Assembly: GCA_035948315.1 (NCBI GenBank)
Contig: DASZJG010000043.1
Coordinates: 1 to 64,000, forward strand
Direction of reading: 5' to 3'
Source: CAJCJE01 sp035948315
Lineage (GTDB): Bacteria; Actinomycetota; Actinomycetes; Mycobacteriales; Pseudonocardiaceae
Length of the DNA stretch: 64,000 nt
The notes under the pieces were generated by a model. The model made no database searches, was not told the origin of the DNA, and was given only the letters and a program-made list of their open reading frames with translations. Numbering within the stretch: the first letter of the stretch is position 1; each line of letters starts with the position of its first letter. Positions 1-8,014 of this stretch are shown piece by piece. A program made the position numbers and the translations under genes.

Positions 1-657
1 GTTCATGCTGGCGTTGAGTTCGTAGGACTCGCGGGTGATCTTGGCGAGCCGGTTGCCCATCCGCTTGGCCGGGATCACGAACACCGGCAGGATTACCAGC
101 GCCACCAGGGTGATCTGCCAGGACAGCACCAGCATGGTGGTGAGCACCAGGATCACCGTCATCAGGTTGGACACGACCGAGGACAGCGTGTCGGTGAACG
201 CCTGCTGCGCGCCCATCACGTCGTTGTTGAGCCTGCTGATCAACGCGCCGGTCTGGGTTCTGGTGAAGAACGCCAGCGGCATCCGCTGGATGTGCCCGAA
301 CACCTTGGTGCGCAGGTCGTAGATGAGACTCTCGCCGACCCGCGCGGACACCCACCGCATGCCGATGGACAACACGGCGTCGAGCACGGCAAGGCCGGCG
401 AGCAGCCCGGCACTGTCGATGACGACCGCGAGGTCCTTGGCGATGATGCCCTTGTTGATGATCTCCCGGAAGATCAGCGGGTTCACCACGCTGATCGCCG
501 CGTCCAGGATGACCATGGCCATGAACGCGCTCAGAATGCGCCGGTACGGCCACACGAATGTGAACATCCGCCGCCAGGTACCCGGCGTGATGGTCTCCTT
601 GAGCACCGACCGGTCCCGCCGCAGCCCCCGGCCGATGTTCATTGCCCCAGGTCTCAT
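1..657 (-). CDS. ABC exporter, membrane-domain half (3' end cut by window)
   Basis: The reverse strand from ATG at 657 reads open to the window edge for 219 codons. It has the profile of an ABC exporter (MdlB/MsbA-like) transmembrane domain: hydrophobic helices around residues 38-55 and 80-100, and the intracellular-loop pattern LRTKVFGHIQRMP, then FFTRTQTGALISRLNNDV. The nucleotide-binding domain would lie outside the window. The start overlaps the stop of the upstream MarR gene by ATGA, so the two are probably co-transcribed, as in drug-inducible exporter operons. Substrate cannot be told from this portion. Another start at residue 6 (642) is possible. Confidence 0.9.
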   Translation of the reverse strand, partial: MRPGAMNIGRGLRRDRSVLKETITPGTWRRMFTFVWPYRRILSAFMAMVILDAAISVVNPLIFREIINKGIIAKDLAVVIDSAGLLAGLAVLDAVLSIGMRWVSARVGESLIYDLRTKVFGHIQRMPLAFFTRTQTGALISRLNNDVMGAQQAFTDTLSSVVSNLMTVILVLTTMLVLSWQITLVALVILPVFVIPAKRMGNRLAKITRESYELNASMN

Positions 658-1139
658 GCGCCCCGTTTCCCTCGTTCGGTTCGTTCGCAGGGATCGCCGC
701 CGCTTTCGGCGGCCACCCGCAGCAACACCAACAGCTGACGCTGTTCGGTTTCTTCCAGTCGTCCGAAGACGGCGGCCGCGGCCTGGTGTCGGGCCTCGCC
801 CATTCGGGCCAGTACGTCGCGCCCACTGGGTGTCAACTCGACGAGCACAGACCGCCGGTCGGCCGGGTCCGGCAACCGCCTGGCCATGCCAACCTCCTGC
901 AGCCCGTCGACCAGGTCGGTCGCGGACCGAGGCACGACGCCCATCCGGTGCGCGATGTCGACCATGCGCAGCGCGCCGCCGTTCGCTAGCGCCCGCAACA
1001 GCCCGGCCTGGGAAAACGTGATGCCCAGCGGACCGACCTGTGCCGCACCTGCCCTGCGGATCGTCTTGGCGAGCAGCATCGTGGCTTCGGTCAGTTCCGA
1101 GACCAGATCGGCGCCGGTCACCTCAGGTCCGTCCGTCAC
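654..1139 (-). CDS. MarR-family transcriptional regulator of the ABC exporter
   Basis: A 161-residue winged-helix protein. Helices ITFSQAGLLRAL and MVDIAHRMGVVPRSATDLVDGL form the DNA-reading region (about residues 38-80), followed by the wing ADRRSVLVELTPSG typical of MarR. The start is GTG at 1139; paired palindromes at 1145-1165 lie immediately upstream, leaving almost no leader, so the mRNA may be leaderless. It overlaps the exporter gene by 4 bases. By family knowledge it likely represses itself and the exporter until a ligand binds; the ligand is unknown. Confidence 0.9.
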   Translation of the reverse strand: MTDGPEVTGADLVSELTEATMLLAKTIRRAGAAQVGPLGITFSQAGLLRALANGGALRMVDIAHRMGVVPRSATDLVDGLQEVGMARRLPDPADRRSVLVELTPSGRDVLARMGEARHQAAAAVFGRLEETEQRQLLVLLRVAAESGGDPCERTERGKRGA

Positions 1140-1144
1140 GATAC

Positions 1145-1165
1145 TGAGGTTACCTCATAATGAGG
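1145..1165. promoter_or_regulatory. MarR operator: two overlapping palindromes
   Basis: TGAGGTTACCTCA (1145-1157) and CCTCATAATGAGG (1153-1165) are each perfect 6+1+6 inverted repeats sharing the CCTCA core. They sit 5 bases upstream of the GTG of the MarR gene and 10 bases beyond the end of pcaC. Overlapping palindromes directly on the promoter/start are typical of MarR autorepression. Binding by this MarR is inferred. Confidence 0.7.
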
Positions 1166-1175
1166 CGATGCAGGA

Positions 1176-1556
1176 TCAGCCGTCGAATTCGTCGATGGCG
1201 CGTTGCGCGACGGCGAACGCCGTGTTGGCCGCCGGCACACCCGCGTAGATGGCGGTGTGCAGCAACACCTCGCGGATCTCCTCGGTGGTCAGCCCGTTGC
1301 GCAACGCCGCCTTGACGTGCATGCCGAATTCGTCCTCGGCGCGCAGCGCGGTCAGCACGGCCAGCGTGATGCAGCTGCGCGTGCGCCGGTCGAGGCCGTC
1401 GCGCTGCCAGACCTCGCCCCAGGCATAGCGGGTGATGAAGTCCTGGAAGTCGGCGGTGAACTCGGTGGTCGCCGCCGTTGCCCGGTCGACGTGTGCCGCG
1501 CCGAGCACCTCGCGGCGGGTGGCCATGCCGGCGTCGTGGTGTTCGCGGTCATCCAT
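1176..1556 (-). CDS. pcaC: 4-carboxymuconolactone decarboxylase
   Basis: A 126-residue protein of the carboxymuconolactone decarboxylase family, converting 4-carboxymuconolactone to 3-oxoadipate enol-lactone in protocatechuate catabolism. The motifs RSCITLAVLTAL, EDEFGMHVKAALRNG and EEIREVLLHTAIYAGVP match the family. The start ATG at 1556 follows the pcaD stop by two bases. In many actinomycetes PcaD and PcaC are fused as PcaL; here they are in different frames and separate. It is the last gene of the leftward pob/pca operon. Confidence 0.95.
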   Translation of the reverse strand: MDDREHHDAGMATRREVLGAAHVDRATAATTEFTADFQDFITRYAWGEVWQRDGLDRRTRSCITLAVLTALRAEDEFGMHVKAALRNGLTTEEIREVLLHTAIYAGVPAANTAFAVAQRAIDEFDG

Positions 1557-1558
1557 GA

Positions 1559-2317
1559 TCAGCCTCCGAAGTGGCGCAGCAGCAGGTCGGTGATGGCGGC
1601 CGGTTGTTCGACCGTGGCCAGATGCGCGGCGTGCGGCACGACCTCGAGCGCGGCGCCCGGGATACCCGCCACCATGACCTCGGCGTGCGACGGTGGCGTG
1701 GCCGGATCCTCGGCGCCCGCGATGACCAGCGTTGGCGCGGTGATCCTGGGCAGGTCGGGGCGCAGGTCCATGGCGGCGATCGCCTCGCAGCAGCCGGCGT
1801 AGCCCTCGTCCGGCGTGGTGGTGATCATGTCCTGGCACCAGGCCGCGACCTCGGGCTGATCGGCGATGAACTCGTCGGTGAGCCAGCGCCGCACACCCGC
1901 CTCCGCGACGGCCTTCGTGCCCTCGGCACGCACCAGCGCGGCTCGCTCCAGCCACATCCGCGCGGGGCCGAACAGCGCGGACGTGCACAACAGCGCCATT
2001 CTGTCCACTCTGGACGGCTGATGCGCGGCCAGCCACATGCCGGTCATGCCACCGAGCGAGAGTCCGGCGAAGTGCGGGCGGTCGATGCCGAGTTCGTCGA
2101 GCAGTTCGATCAGGTCGTCCGCCAGGTGGGCGACGGTGTACGGGCCGCCGGGCACCTCGGAGTCGCCGTGGCCGCGCTGGTCGTAGCGCAGCACCCGAAA
2201 CCGCGCGGTGAGCGCGGGCACGAGACCGTCCCACATACGCCAGTCGCTGCCGATCGAATTCGACAGCACCAGCACGGGTGCGTCGCCCGGACCGTCGATG
2301 CGGTGCGCCAGCCTCAC
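1559..2317 (-). CDS. pcaD: 3-oxoadipate enol-lactonase
   Basis: A 252-residue alpha/beta hydrolase that opens 3-oxoadipate enol-lactone to 3-oxoadipate. The nucleophile elbow GLSLGG holds the catalytic Ser (about residue 92), the acid is in GAEDPATPP and the His in PHAAHLATVEQP. The DQRGHGDSE oxyanion region is also clear. The start is GTG at 2317, overlapping the stop of the pcaB stump (GTGA). No stop separates it in frame from upstream sequence, but the homology begins at this GTG (RLAHRIDGPGD). Confidence 0.94.
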   Translation of the reverse strand: MRLAHRIDGPGDAPVLVLSNSIGSDWRMWDGLVPALTARFRVLRYDQRGHGDSEVPGGPYTVAHLADDLIELLDELGIDRPHFAGLSLGGMTGMWLAAHQPSRVDRMALLCTSALFGPARMWLERAALVRAEGTKAVAEAGVRRWLTDEFIADQPEVAAWCQDMITTTPDEGYAGCCEAIAAMDLRPDLPRITAPTLVIAGAEDPATPPSHAEVMVAGIPGAALEVVPHAAHLATVEQPAAITDLLLRHFGG

Positions 2318-2472
2318 GAAGCCGCCCTTCCCTTCCGGTACGCGTCCAGCGCACGGTTGACGAACTCGGTCACGGCGCAGAGATGGTCGTTGGGGTTTAC
2401 AGCGCCATCGATGTCGACTGCTGACAACTGCCGGTTCACACGTTCGACGTCGGCGAGCGCACCGGCTGTCAG
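2314..2472 (-). pseudogene. pcaB: C-terminal stump of 3-carboxymuconate cycloisomerase (pcaB remnant)
   Basis: Between pcaG and pcaD, in pcaB's usual place, one reverse-strand frame reads LTAGALADVERVNRQLS, later NPNDHL, then AVTEFVNRALDAYRKG, and stops at 2314. This resembles the last ~50 residues of PcaB as I recall it (a QLS..D....P.HYLG.....V.RALA pattern). The other ~400 residues, including the fumarase-superfamily active site, are absent, and pcaG ends directly against the stump. I read it as a deletion scar. A 41-residue peptide from GTG 2439 is possible but would not be an enzyme. Confidence 0.6.
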
Positions 2473-3032
2473 AGGTCGAAGAAGACGGTTTCATGCTCAC
2501 CTTGGAAGTGGACGTCGAACCGGTAGCCGTCAACGTCCGGTTGGGCGATCAGTGTGGTCCGCCGGTTCACATCGACGGTCGCCATTGTCGGATCGGTCAC
2601 GTTGGCCTGTTCCTCGTCCGCGAAGTAGATCCGGGTGACGACTCGGTTCAGCAGGCCGCGCGCGAACACGGACACGTCGATGTGCGGTGCTTCGGTGCCA
2701 CCCTCGGGGGCGGGCAGCATGCCGGGTTTCACGGTCAGGATTCGGTAGTGGCCGTGTTCGTCCGTTGGACAGCGGCCGAACCCGCGGAAACCTGGGGTTG
2801 TCACTCCGCCGCGCGGATCGTCGGGGTGCGCGAAGGTGCCGTTGCCGTCGGCCTGCCAGGTTTCGATCATCGCGTCCGGTACCCCGACGCCTGCTCCGTC
2901 GTAGACGGTGCCGGTGATCCAGAACGCGCCCTCGGTGCCCTCGGCGACCGCGAACGGACCGTCCGGCCAGGGCAGCACCAGGCTCAGATAGGGGCCGACG
3001 GTCTGGGAGGGGGTGCTGAGCGGTTCACTCAT
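2469..3032 (-). CDS. pcaG: protocatechuate 3,4-dioxygenase alpha subunit
   Basis: A 187-residue intradiol dioxygenase alpha subunit. TPSQTVGPYLSL near the N terminus, the central ETWQADGNGTF, and RGLLNRVVTRIYFADE are family signatures. The alpha subunit lacks the iron ligands, which the beta subunit (PcaH) supplies; together they cleave protocatechuate to 3-carboxymuconate. It starts at ATG 3032, overlapping the end of pcaH by 8 bases, so the two subunits are translationally coupled. Its 3' end abuts the pcaB stump. Confidence 0.95.
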   Translation of the reverse strand: MSEPLSTPSQTVGPYLSLVLPWPDGPFAVAEGTEGAFWITGTVYDGAGVGVPDAMIETWQADGNGTFAHPDDPRGGVTTPGFRGFGRCPTDEHGHYRILTVKPGMLPAPEGGTEAPHIDVSVFARGLLNRVVTRIYFADEEQANVTDPTMATVDVNRRTTLIAQPDVDGYRFDVHFQGEHETVFFDL

Positions 3033-3768
3033 CGTCGTCCTCCTCCTCGAACGGGGTGGCCACGCTCCCCCGCAGCACCATGTCGAATTCGAAGGCCAGC
3101 GCCCATTCGGCTCGGGTGTTGGCCATGTCGAACCGGGAGATCATTCGCTCGCGCGCCGTGGCGTCCGGGATCGCGTTGAAGATCGGGTCCTGGAAGAACA
3201 GCGGATCGTCCGGGAAGTACATCTGGGTGACCAGTCGCTGGGTGAACGCGCGGCCGAACAGCGAGAAGTGGATGTGCGCGGGGCGCCAGGCGTTGTCATG
3301 GTTGCGCCACGGGTAGGCGCCGGGCTTGATCGTGGTGAACGTGTACCGGCCCTCGGCGTCGGTGACGGCGCGGCCGGTGCCGTCGAAGTTCGGGTCGAGC
3401 GGGGCGGGCCAGTTGTCGACGACGTGCCGGTAGCGGCCGCTCGCGTTGGCCTGCCACAGTTCGACGAGCGTGTGCGGCACCGGCCTGCCGTCGCCGTCGA
3501 GTACCCGGCCGTGCACGATGATCCGCTGGCCGAGCGGCTCACCGGCATGCCGCGTGGTGAGGTCGCTCTCGCCGGGCCGGACCCGGTCCTCGCCGAACAG
3601 CGGCCCGGTCACCTCGGTCAGCCGCTGCGGCAGCACGACCAGTGGCCTGGTCGGGTGACGCAGCCGAGTGCTGACGTAGCCGGGCCAGTCCAGCGGCGGT
3701 TGTCCCGAGGCCGGTTCGCGCCGGTAGGTCGGCAGCAGCAGGCGGGATTCGTTGGAGTGCACGGTCAT
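3025..3768 (-). CDS. pcaH: protocatechuate 3,4-dioxygenase beta subunit
   Basis: A 247-residue catalytic subunit that binds non-haem Fe(III) and opens the protocatechuate ring. The segment GRVLDGDGRPVPHTLVELWQANASGRY is the intradiol dioxygenase signature. The iron-ligand Tyr and His residues are expected in the GRYRHV, GAYPWRNHDNAWRPAHIHFSLFG region, where the two Tyr and two His candidates are visible. The start ATG at 3768 overlaps the pcaJ stop (ATGA). An acidic tail EEEDDDE closes the protein. Confidence 0.96.
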   Translation of the reverse strand: MTVHSNESRLLLPTYRREPASGQPPLDWPGYVSTRLRHPTRPLVVLPQRLTEVTGPLFGEDRVRPGESDLTTRHAGEPLGQRIIVHGRVLDGDGRPVPHTLVELWQANASGRYRHVVDNWPAPLDPNFDGTGRAVTDAEGRYTFTTIKPGAYPWRNHDNAWRPAHIHFSLFGRAFTQRLVTQMYFPDDPLFFQDPIFNAIPDATARERMISRFDMANTRAEWALAFEFDMVLRGSVATPFEEEDDDE

Positions 3769-4616
3769 TGCTGTCCTCCCAGCTGCTTCGGCCCTGTCTC
3801 CGGCCCTGTCTCCGGCCCTGTCATCGACACCGTCTTCGGCGCTGTCTTGGTTGCTTCGAGGGCGCGGAGCACGGTCAGTTCGTCCTCGCTCGGCGGCGTG
3901 GTGGTGCCCAGGCCGGGTGCGACGGCGAGGTCCCAGCCGGTCGCGGCTCTGGCCTGTTCGACGGTGACGCCCGGATGGAGCCGGGTGAGGGTCAGCTCGC
4001 AGGTGACCGGGTCCGGTTCGAGCACACCGAGATCGGTGATGACAACCCGGGGACCACCCCCGCGCAGTCCGAACTTCTCGCGATCGCCGGGACCACGGCC
4101 GAAACCGACCGAGGTGATGAAGTCCAGGTTGTCGACGAAGGTTCTGGTGCTCTGCCGGACGATCACGATGACCTCGCGGCAGGACGCGGCGATCTCGGGC
4201 GCGCCGCCCGCGCCGGGCAGCCGGACCTTCGGATGCTCGTAGTCGCCGCCGATCACGGTGGTGTTGATGTTGACGAACCGGTCGAGTTGCGCGGCGCCGA
4301 GGAACCCGACGTCGACACGGCCGGACTGCAACCAGTAGTTGAACACCTCGGGCACACTCACCACGGTCAGCGCCGTGTCCGCCAGGATTCCGTCCCCAAT
4401 GGACAGTGGAAGCCGGTCCGGGTTGGTGCCGAGCGTGCCGGACTCGTAGATCAGCGCGAGGTTGCGCGCGTGCGTGCGCCGGGCCAGGTTCGCGGCGGTG
4501 GACGGGAGGCCGATGCCGACGAAGCAGAGGAAGTCGGCGGCCTTGCGGCCGGCGCGCTCAGCCAGTTCGCGCGCCGCGACCACGGTCATGATCTCGTCGG
4601 CGGTGTAGTCACTCAT
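3765..4616 (-). CDS. pcaJ: 3-oxoadipate CoA-transferase beta subunit
   Basis: A 283-residue class I CoA-transferase beta subunit, transferring CoA from succinyl-CoA to 3-oxoadipate with PcaI. The catalytic Glu is probably in LIYESGTLG (about residue 66), and GAAQLDRFVNINTT and LPGAGGAPEIA are typical of the family. The start is ATG 4616, overlapping the pcaI stop by ATGA; an in-frame ATG at 4634 lies inside pcaI and is less likely. The last 20 residues carry a GPET repeat from a 12-base tandem repeat (3788-3822). It is related to other actinobacterial CoA-transferases; assignment rests on the operon. Confidence 0.9.
   Translation of the reverse strand: MSDYTADEIMTVVAARELAERAGRKAADFLCFVGIGLPSTAANLARRTHARNLALIYESGTLGTNPDRLPLSIGDGILADTALTVVSVPEVFNYWLQSGRVDVGFLGAAQLDRFVNINTTVIGGDYEHPKVRLPGAGGAPEIAASCREVIVIVRQSTRTFVDNLDFITSVGFGRGPGDREKFGLRGGGPRVVITDLGVLEPDPVTCELTLTRLHPGVTVEQARAATGWDLAVAPGLGTTTPPSEDELTVLRALEATKTAPKTVSMTGPETGPETGPKQLGGQQ
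3788..3822. repeat. 12-bp tandem repeat in the 3' end of pcaJ
   Basis: About three copies of GGCCCTGTCTCC encode the GPET-GPET-GP tail of PcaJ on the reverse strand. The repeat preserves the frame and lies beyond the conserved fold, so changes in copy number should be tolerated. Confidence 0.8.
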
Positions 4617-5410
4617 CGGGTCACCGCCAGCCATTGTGTGAACGCCGCCCTGTCACGGCCGATCGCGTCCCAGTCCCGGTACGCCTGGTTGTCGCGCTCG
4701 TAGTAGCCGTGCGCGTAGGACGGGCGCGCACCGCCGGGCGCCTGCGCGACCAGGTCGACCACCCAGGAGGGCAGCACGATCGCACCCGGCACCGGGGTCA
4801 GCTCGTCCACCACCTCCTCCACCGTGACCAGGCTGCGTTTGGCGGCGAGTACGGCTTCCTTCTGCACGCCCACGATTCCCCAGAGCTGGACGTTGCCGGC
4901 CCGGTCGGCGCGCTGCGCGTGCACGATCGTCACGTCCGGGTTCAGCGCGGGCACCGCGGCGAGTTCCTCGCCGGTGAACGGGCAGGTGATCATCTTGATG
5001 GTGGACGTGTGCGCGGGTAGGTCGGTGCCGGCGTAGCCGCGCAGCACCGCGAACGGCAGGCCGGAAGCGCCGGCGACGTAGCGGTTGGCCATGCCGGCGT
5101 GCGAGTGCTCCTCGATCTCCAGCGGGACCGGCCAGTCGTTGCCGACCGCGTCGCGGAAGCGGTGCAGCGAGCCGACTCCGGGATTGCCGCCCCAGGAGAA
5201 GATCAGCTTGGCCGCGCAGCCCGCGCCGATCAGCTGGTCGTAGATGAGGTCGGGGGTCATCCTGATGAGGGTCAGGCCGGTGCGGCGCTGCCGGATGATC
5301 TCCTGGCCCGCCGCGAACGGGATCAGGTGGGTGAACCCTTCCAGCGCGACGCTGTCCCCGTCGTGCACCAGTTCGGCGACGGCATCGCTCATCGACACAA
5401 TCCGCGTCAT
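4613..5410 (-). CDS. pcaI: 3-oxoadipate CoA-transferase alpha subunit
   Basis: A 265-residue class I CoA-transferase alpha subunit. Recognisable segments are DGDSVALEGFTHLIPFAAG near the N terminus, the FSWGGNPGVGSLHRF loop and EEHSHAGMANRYVAGASGLPF. With PcaJ it makes 3-oxoadipyl-CoA. The thiolase pcaF that completes the pathway is not in this window. It lies 16 bases after pobA and overlaps pcaJ, fixing the operon order pobA-pcaI-pcaJ-pcaH. Confidence 0.92.
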   Translation of the reverse strand: MTRIVSMSDAVAELVHDGDSVALEGFTHLIPFAAGQEIIRQRRTGLTLIRMTPDLIYDQLIGAGCAAKLIFSWGGNPGVGSLHRFRDAVGNDWPVPLEIEEHSHAGMANRYVAGASGLPFAVLRGYAGTDLPAHTSTIKMITCPFTGEELAAVPALNPDVTIVHAQRADRAGNVQLWGIVGVQKEAVLAAKRSLVTVEEVVDELTPVPGAIVLPSWVVDLVAQAPGGARPSYAHGYYERDNQAYRDWDAIGRDRAAFTQWLAVTR

Positions 5411-5426
5411 CGTGCTCCCTTGGTTG

Positions 5427-6596
5427 TCAGAACGGCAGTCCCACGTAGTTCTCGGCCAGGCTGGTCGCGGCCGCCGTCGAGGAGACCGTGTAGCGCAGCT
5501 GGGACAGTTGCAGTTGGCGTTGGAACTCGTCGCTGTCCGGGAACTGGTGCAGCATCGAGGTCATCCACCAGGAGAAGTGCTCGGCGCGCCAGACCCGGCG
5601 CAGGCAGCGGTCGCTGTAGGAGTCCAGGCCGCGCTCGTCGCCCTTGGTCAGGAAGGCGGTGACCGCCTCGGCGAGCAGCCGCACGTCGGCGATGGCCAGG
5701 TTCATCCCCTTCGCGCCGGTGGGCGGCACGATGTGCGCGGCGTCGCCGGCCAGGAAGAGTCGGCCGTGCCGCATGGGTTCGACCACGAAGCTGCGCATCG
5801 CGGTGATGCTCCGCTCGATGATCGGCCCTTCCTTGAGGGCGAAGCCGTCCGCGGCCATCCGGGTGTCCAGCTGTGCCCAGATCTTCTCGTCCGACCAGGA
5901 CGTCAGCTCCTCGTCGGGACCGACCTGGAGGTAGAGCCGGGTGAGTTCGGGCGAACGCATGCTGTGCAGGGCGAATCCCTGCTGGTGGTAGGTGTAGATC
6001 AGTTCGTGGTGCGACGGCGCGGTTCTGGCCAGCACGCCGAGCCACGCGAACGGATAGTCGCGCTGGTAGATCCGTTGCGCGTCGGCGGGGATGGTGGTGC
6101 GGCTGACGCCGTGGAAACCGTCGCAGCCGGCGATGATCGCGCAGTCGATCTCGACCGGGTTGCAGTCGGCGTCGCGGCAGGTGATGCGCGGCGCGTCGGT
6201 GGTCGCGTCGTGCACGGCGACGTCGGTGACCTCGAAGTAGAGTCTCGCGCCCGCTGCCTCGCGGGCGGCGATCAGGTCCTTCACGATCTCCTGCTGGCCG
6301 TAGACCATGATCGTCGCGCTGGTCAGGTCGGTGAGCGCGATGCGGTGGTCGGCGCCGTCGAAGCGCAGTGAGATGCCGTGGTGCGGCAGGCCCTCGGCGT
6401 CCATCCTGGTGCCGAGACCGACGTCGCGGAGCAGTTGGGCACTCGGTGCCTCGACCACGCCCGCCCTGATCCGCTCCTGCACGTGCGCCTTGCTGCTGCG
6501 TTCCAGGACGACCGAGTCGATGCCGGCCAGGTGCAGCAGGTGCGAGAGCAGCAGGCCGGCCGGGCCCGCGCCGACGATTCCGACCTGGGTACGCAC
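5427..6596 (-). CDS. pobA: 4-hydroxybenzoate 3-monooxygenase
   Basis: A 389-residue flavoprotein hydroxylase that turns 4-hydroxybenzoate into protocatechuate. It has the FAD-binding GIVGAGPAGLLLSHLL at the N terminus, the GCDGFHGVSR (DG) motif near residue 160, and RLFLAGDAAHIVPPTGAKG (GD motif) near 280. The C-terminal AENYVGLPF is typical of PobA. The start is GTG 6596, with GGGAGGT six bases upstream; upstream in-frame sequence lacks homology. It heads the leftward operon and faces an IclR gene. Confidence 0.95.
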   Translation of the reverse strand: MRTQVGIVGAGPAGLLLSHLLHLAGIDSVVLERSSKAHVQERIRAGVVEAPSAQLLRDVGLGTRMDAEGLPHHGISLRFDGADHRIALTDLTSATIMVYGQQEIVKDLIAAREAAGARLYFEVTDVAVHDATTDAPRITCRDADCNPVEIDCAIIAGCDGFHGVSRTTIPADAQRIYQRDYPFAWLGVLARTAPSHHELIYTYHQQGFALHSMRSPELTRLYLQVGPDEELTSWSDEKIWAQLDTRMAADGFALKEGPIIERSITAMRSFVVEPMRHGRLFLAGDAAHIVPPTGAKGMNLAIADVRLLAEAVTAFLTKGDERGLDSYSDRCLRRVWRAEHFSWWMTSMLHQFPDSDEFQRQLQLSQLRYTVSSTAAATSLAENYVGLPF

Positions 6597-6669
6597 CGGG
6601 ACCTCCCGCTGATCAACTCCGACCGACCCTCCCAGCCTGCGACACCGACAGCCTGCCTGAACACCTACA

Positions 6670-6686
6670 CTTCCGCTGAACGGAAG
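6670..6686. promoter_or_regulatory. Candidate IclR operator between pobA and its regulator
   Basis: CTTCCG CTGAA CGGAAG is a perfect 6+5+6 inverted repeat in the 118-base divergent gap. It lies 74 bases upstream of pobA and 28 bases upstream of the IclR start, suited to control of both promoters. Assignment to this IclR protein is inference. Confidence 0.5.
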
Positions 6687-6714
6687 ACAGCTTGGCCGAT
6701 CGGTGGTGACGTGC

Positions 6715-7509
6715 ATGACAGGGCCGTCGGTGACCTCGCGCGTGATCACACTTCTCAGCGCCTTCTCGGCTGAACACCGCGCGTTGACACTGTCGCAGCT
6801 GAGCAGGCGTGCGAACCTGCCGTTGACAACGACGCACCGGCTGGTCGGCGAACTCGCCGCGCTGGGCGCGCTCGAACGCGACGAGCACGGCCGGTACCGG
6901 ATCGGGGTGCGGCTGTGGGAGATCGCCTCGCTGGCACCGCGTGCCGGCGGCCTGCGCGAGGCGGCCATGCCGTTCCTGGAGGACCTGTTCGACGCGACCA
7001 GGGAGAACGTGCAGCTCGCGGTGCTCGACGGGATCGAGGTGCTCTACGTGGAGCGGATGTCGGCGCGCAACGCGATCCCCGTGATCTCCCGGGTGGGCGG
7101 GCGGCTGCCGGTGCACGCGACCGCGGTCGGCCAGGTGCTGCTGGCGAACTCGCCGGTCGAGTTGCAGGAGCAGGTGCTCACCGGACCGCTGACCAGGCTC
7201 ACCGACAAGACGATCACCTCGCCGCGTGAGCTGCGGGTGCTGTTGGCCGAGGTGCGCAGGACCGGGATCGCCGTTGCCGACGGGCACGTGGACACACAGT
7301 CCCTGTCCGTGGCCGCGCCGATCTACGGCCCGGACGACACGGTCGTGGCCGGACTGTCCATTGTGGTCCCGGCGGTCGGCCAGGGCCAACTGTTCGCGCC
7401 TGCGGTGCGGTCCGCGGCGCGTGGCATATCCCGGGCGCTCGGCGCGCCCCGGGCCATCATCCGGCCGAGTGCCGCCGTGCTCGGTTCGGCGCCGGCGGCC
7501 ACTCGATAA
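6715..7509 (+). CDS. IclR-family regulator of the pob/pca operon
   Basis: A 264-residue IclR regulator. The N-terminal HTH (about residues 5-65) contains LTLSQLSRRANLPLTTTHRLVGELAALGAL; the effector domain includes RVGGRLPVHATAVGQVLLA and RTGIAVADGHVD. Divergent placement from pobA suggests a PobR/PcaR-type regulator sensing 4-hydroxybenzoate, protocatechuate or a later intermediate. ATG 6715 is the likely start; GTG 6703 is an alternative. Whether it activates or represses cannot be read from the sequence. Confidence 0.88.
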   Translation: MTGPSVTSRVITLLSAFSAEHRALTLSQLSRRANLPLTTTHRLVGELAALGALERDEHGRYRIGVRLWEIASLAPRAGGLREAAMPFLEDLFDATRENVQLAVLDGIEVLYVERMSARNAIPVISRVGGRLPVHATAVGQVLLANSPVELQEQVLTGPLTRLTDKTITSPRELRVLLAEVRRTGIAVADGHVDTQSLSVAAPIYGPDDTVVAGLSIVVPAVGQGQLFAPAVRSAARGISRALGAPRAIIRPSAAVLGSAPAATR

Positions 7510-7517
7510 CGCCGAAC

Positions 7518-7955
7518 TCAGGCTTCGATCCACCCGTGCGACTTGGCGAAACCCGCGAGCCGTTCGCGCACCGCGCCGATCTGCGCCGCGGTCAATGTCG
7601 GCGCGGATTCGATGAGCACATCGGTGATCTCGTAACGGAATTCCCGCGAGGTCAGCACATCGCACAGGCCGTCGTCCGGATCGCCGAGCGCGGGCGCGCG
7701 CCGGTTCGCGTCCGCACTGGTCCCGCCACCCGTGGGTGCGGCGCTGCCGCGATCCACAACGCGAATATTGGACGCTTTCGGGCCCCGATCGCCGTCCTCG
7801 AGTTCGAACTCGACAAGCGCACCGGGCCGGAACAATGTCTCGTCATCGCGAAAATCATTCGCGTGCATGAAGACGTCGTCGCCACCGTCCTCCGGGGCGA
7901 TAAACCCATAGCCGCGAATTTCGTCGAACCGCAGCACCTTACCCCTGATCAACAC
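7518..7955 (-). CDS. Cold-shock-domain protein with C-terminal extension
   Basis: A 145-residue protein whose first ~70 residues are a cold-shock domain: RGYGFIAPEDG (RNP1-like) and DDVFMHANDF (RNP2-like), ending PKASNIRVV. It probably binds single-stranded nucleic acid. The C-terminal half, after a Gly/Ala/Asp linker, is an extra helical region (DVLTSREFRYEITDVLIES and AAQIGAVRERLAGFAK). GTG 7955 is chosen because GAGG lies six bases before it; ATG 7961 would lack a spaced ribosome site. Confidence 0.85.
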   Translation of the reverse strand: MLIRGKVLRFDEIRGYGFIAPEDGGDDVFMHANDFRDDETLFRPGALVEFELEDGDRGPKASNIRVVDRGSAAPTGGGTSADANRRAPALGDPDDGLCDVLTSREFRYEITDVLIESAPTLTAAQIGAVRERLAGFAKSHGWIEA

Positions 7956-8014
7956 ATCCATCCTCACATCCACAACACGATCGTCGAACGTTAGCACCCA
8001 CCCGGTTGACCGGC

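Noticed and set aside
1176..2354. Apparent PcaD-PcaC fusion (PcaL)
   Set aside because: PcaD homology lies in a different frame from PcaC, with its own stop at 1559; the long frame upstream of pcaC is a shadow, so the genes are separate.
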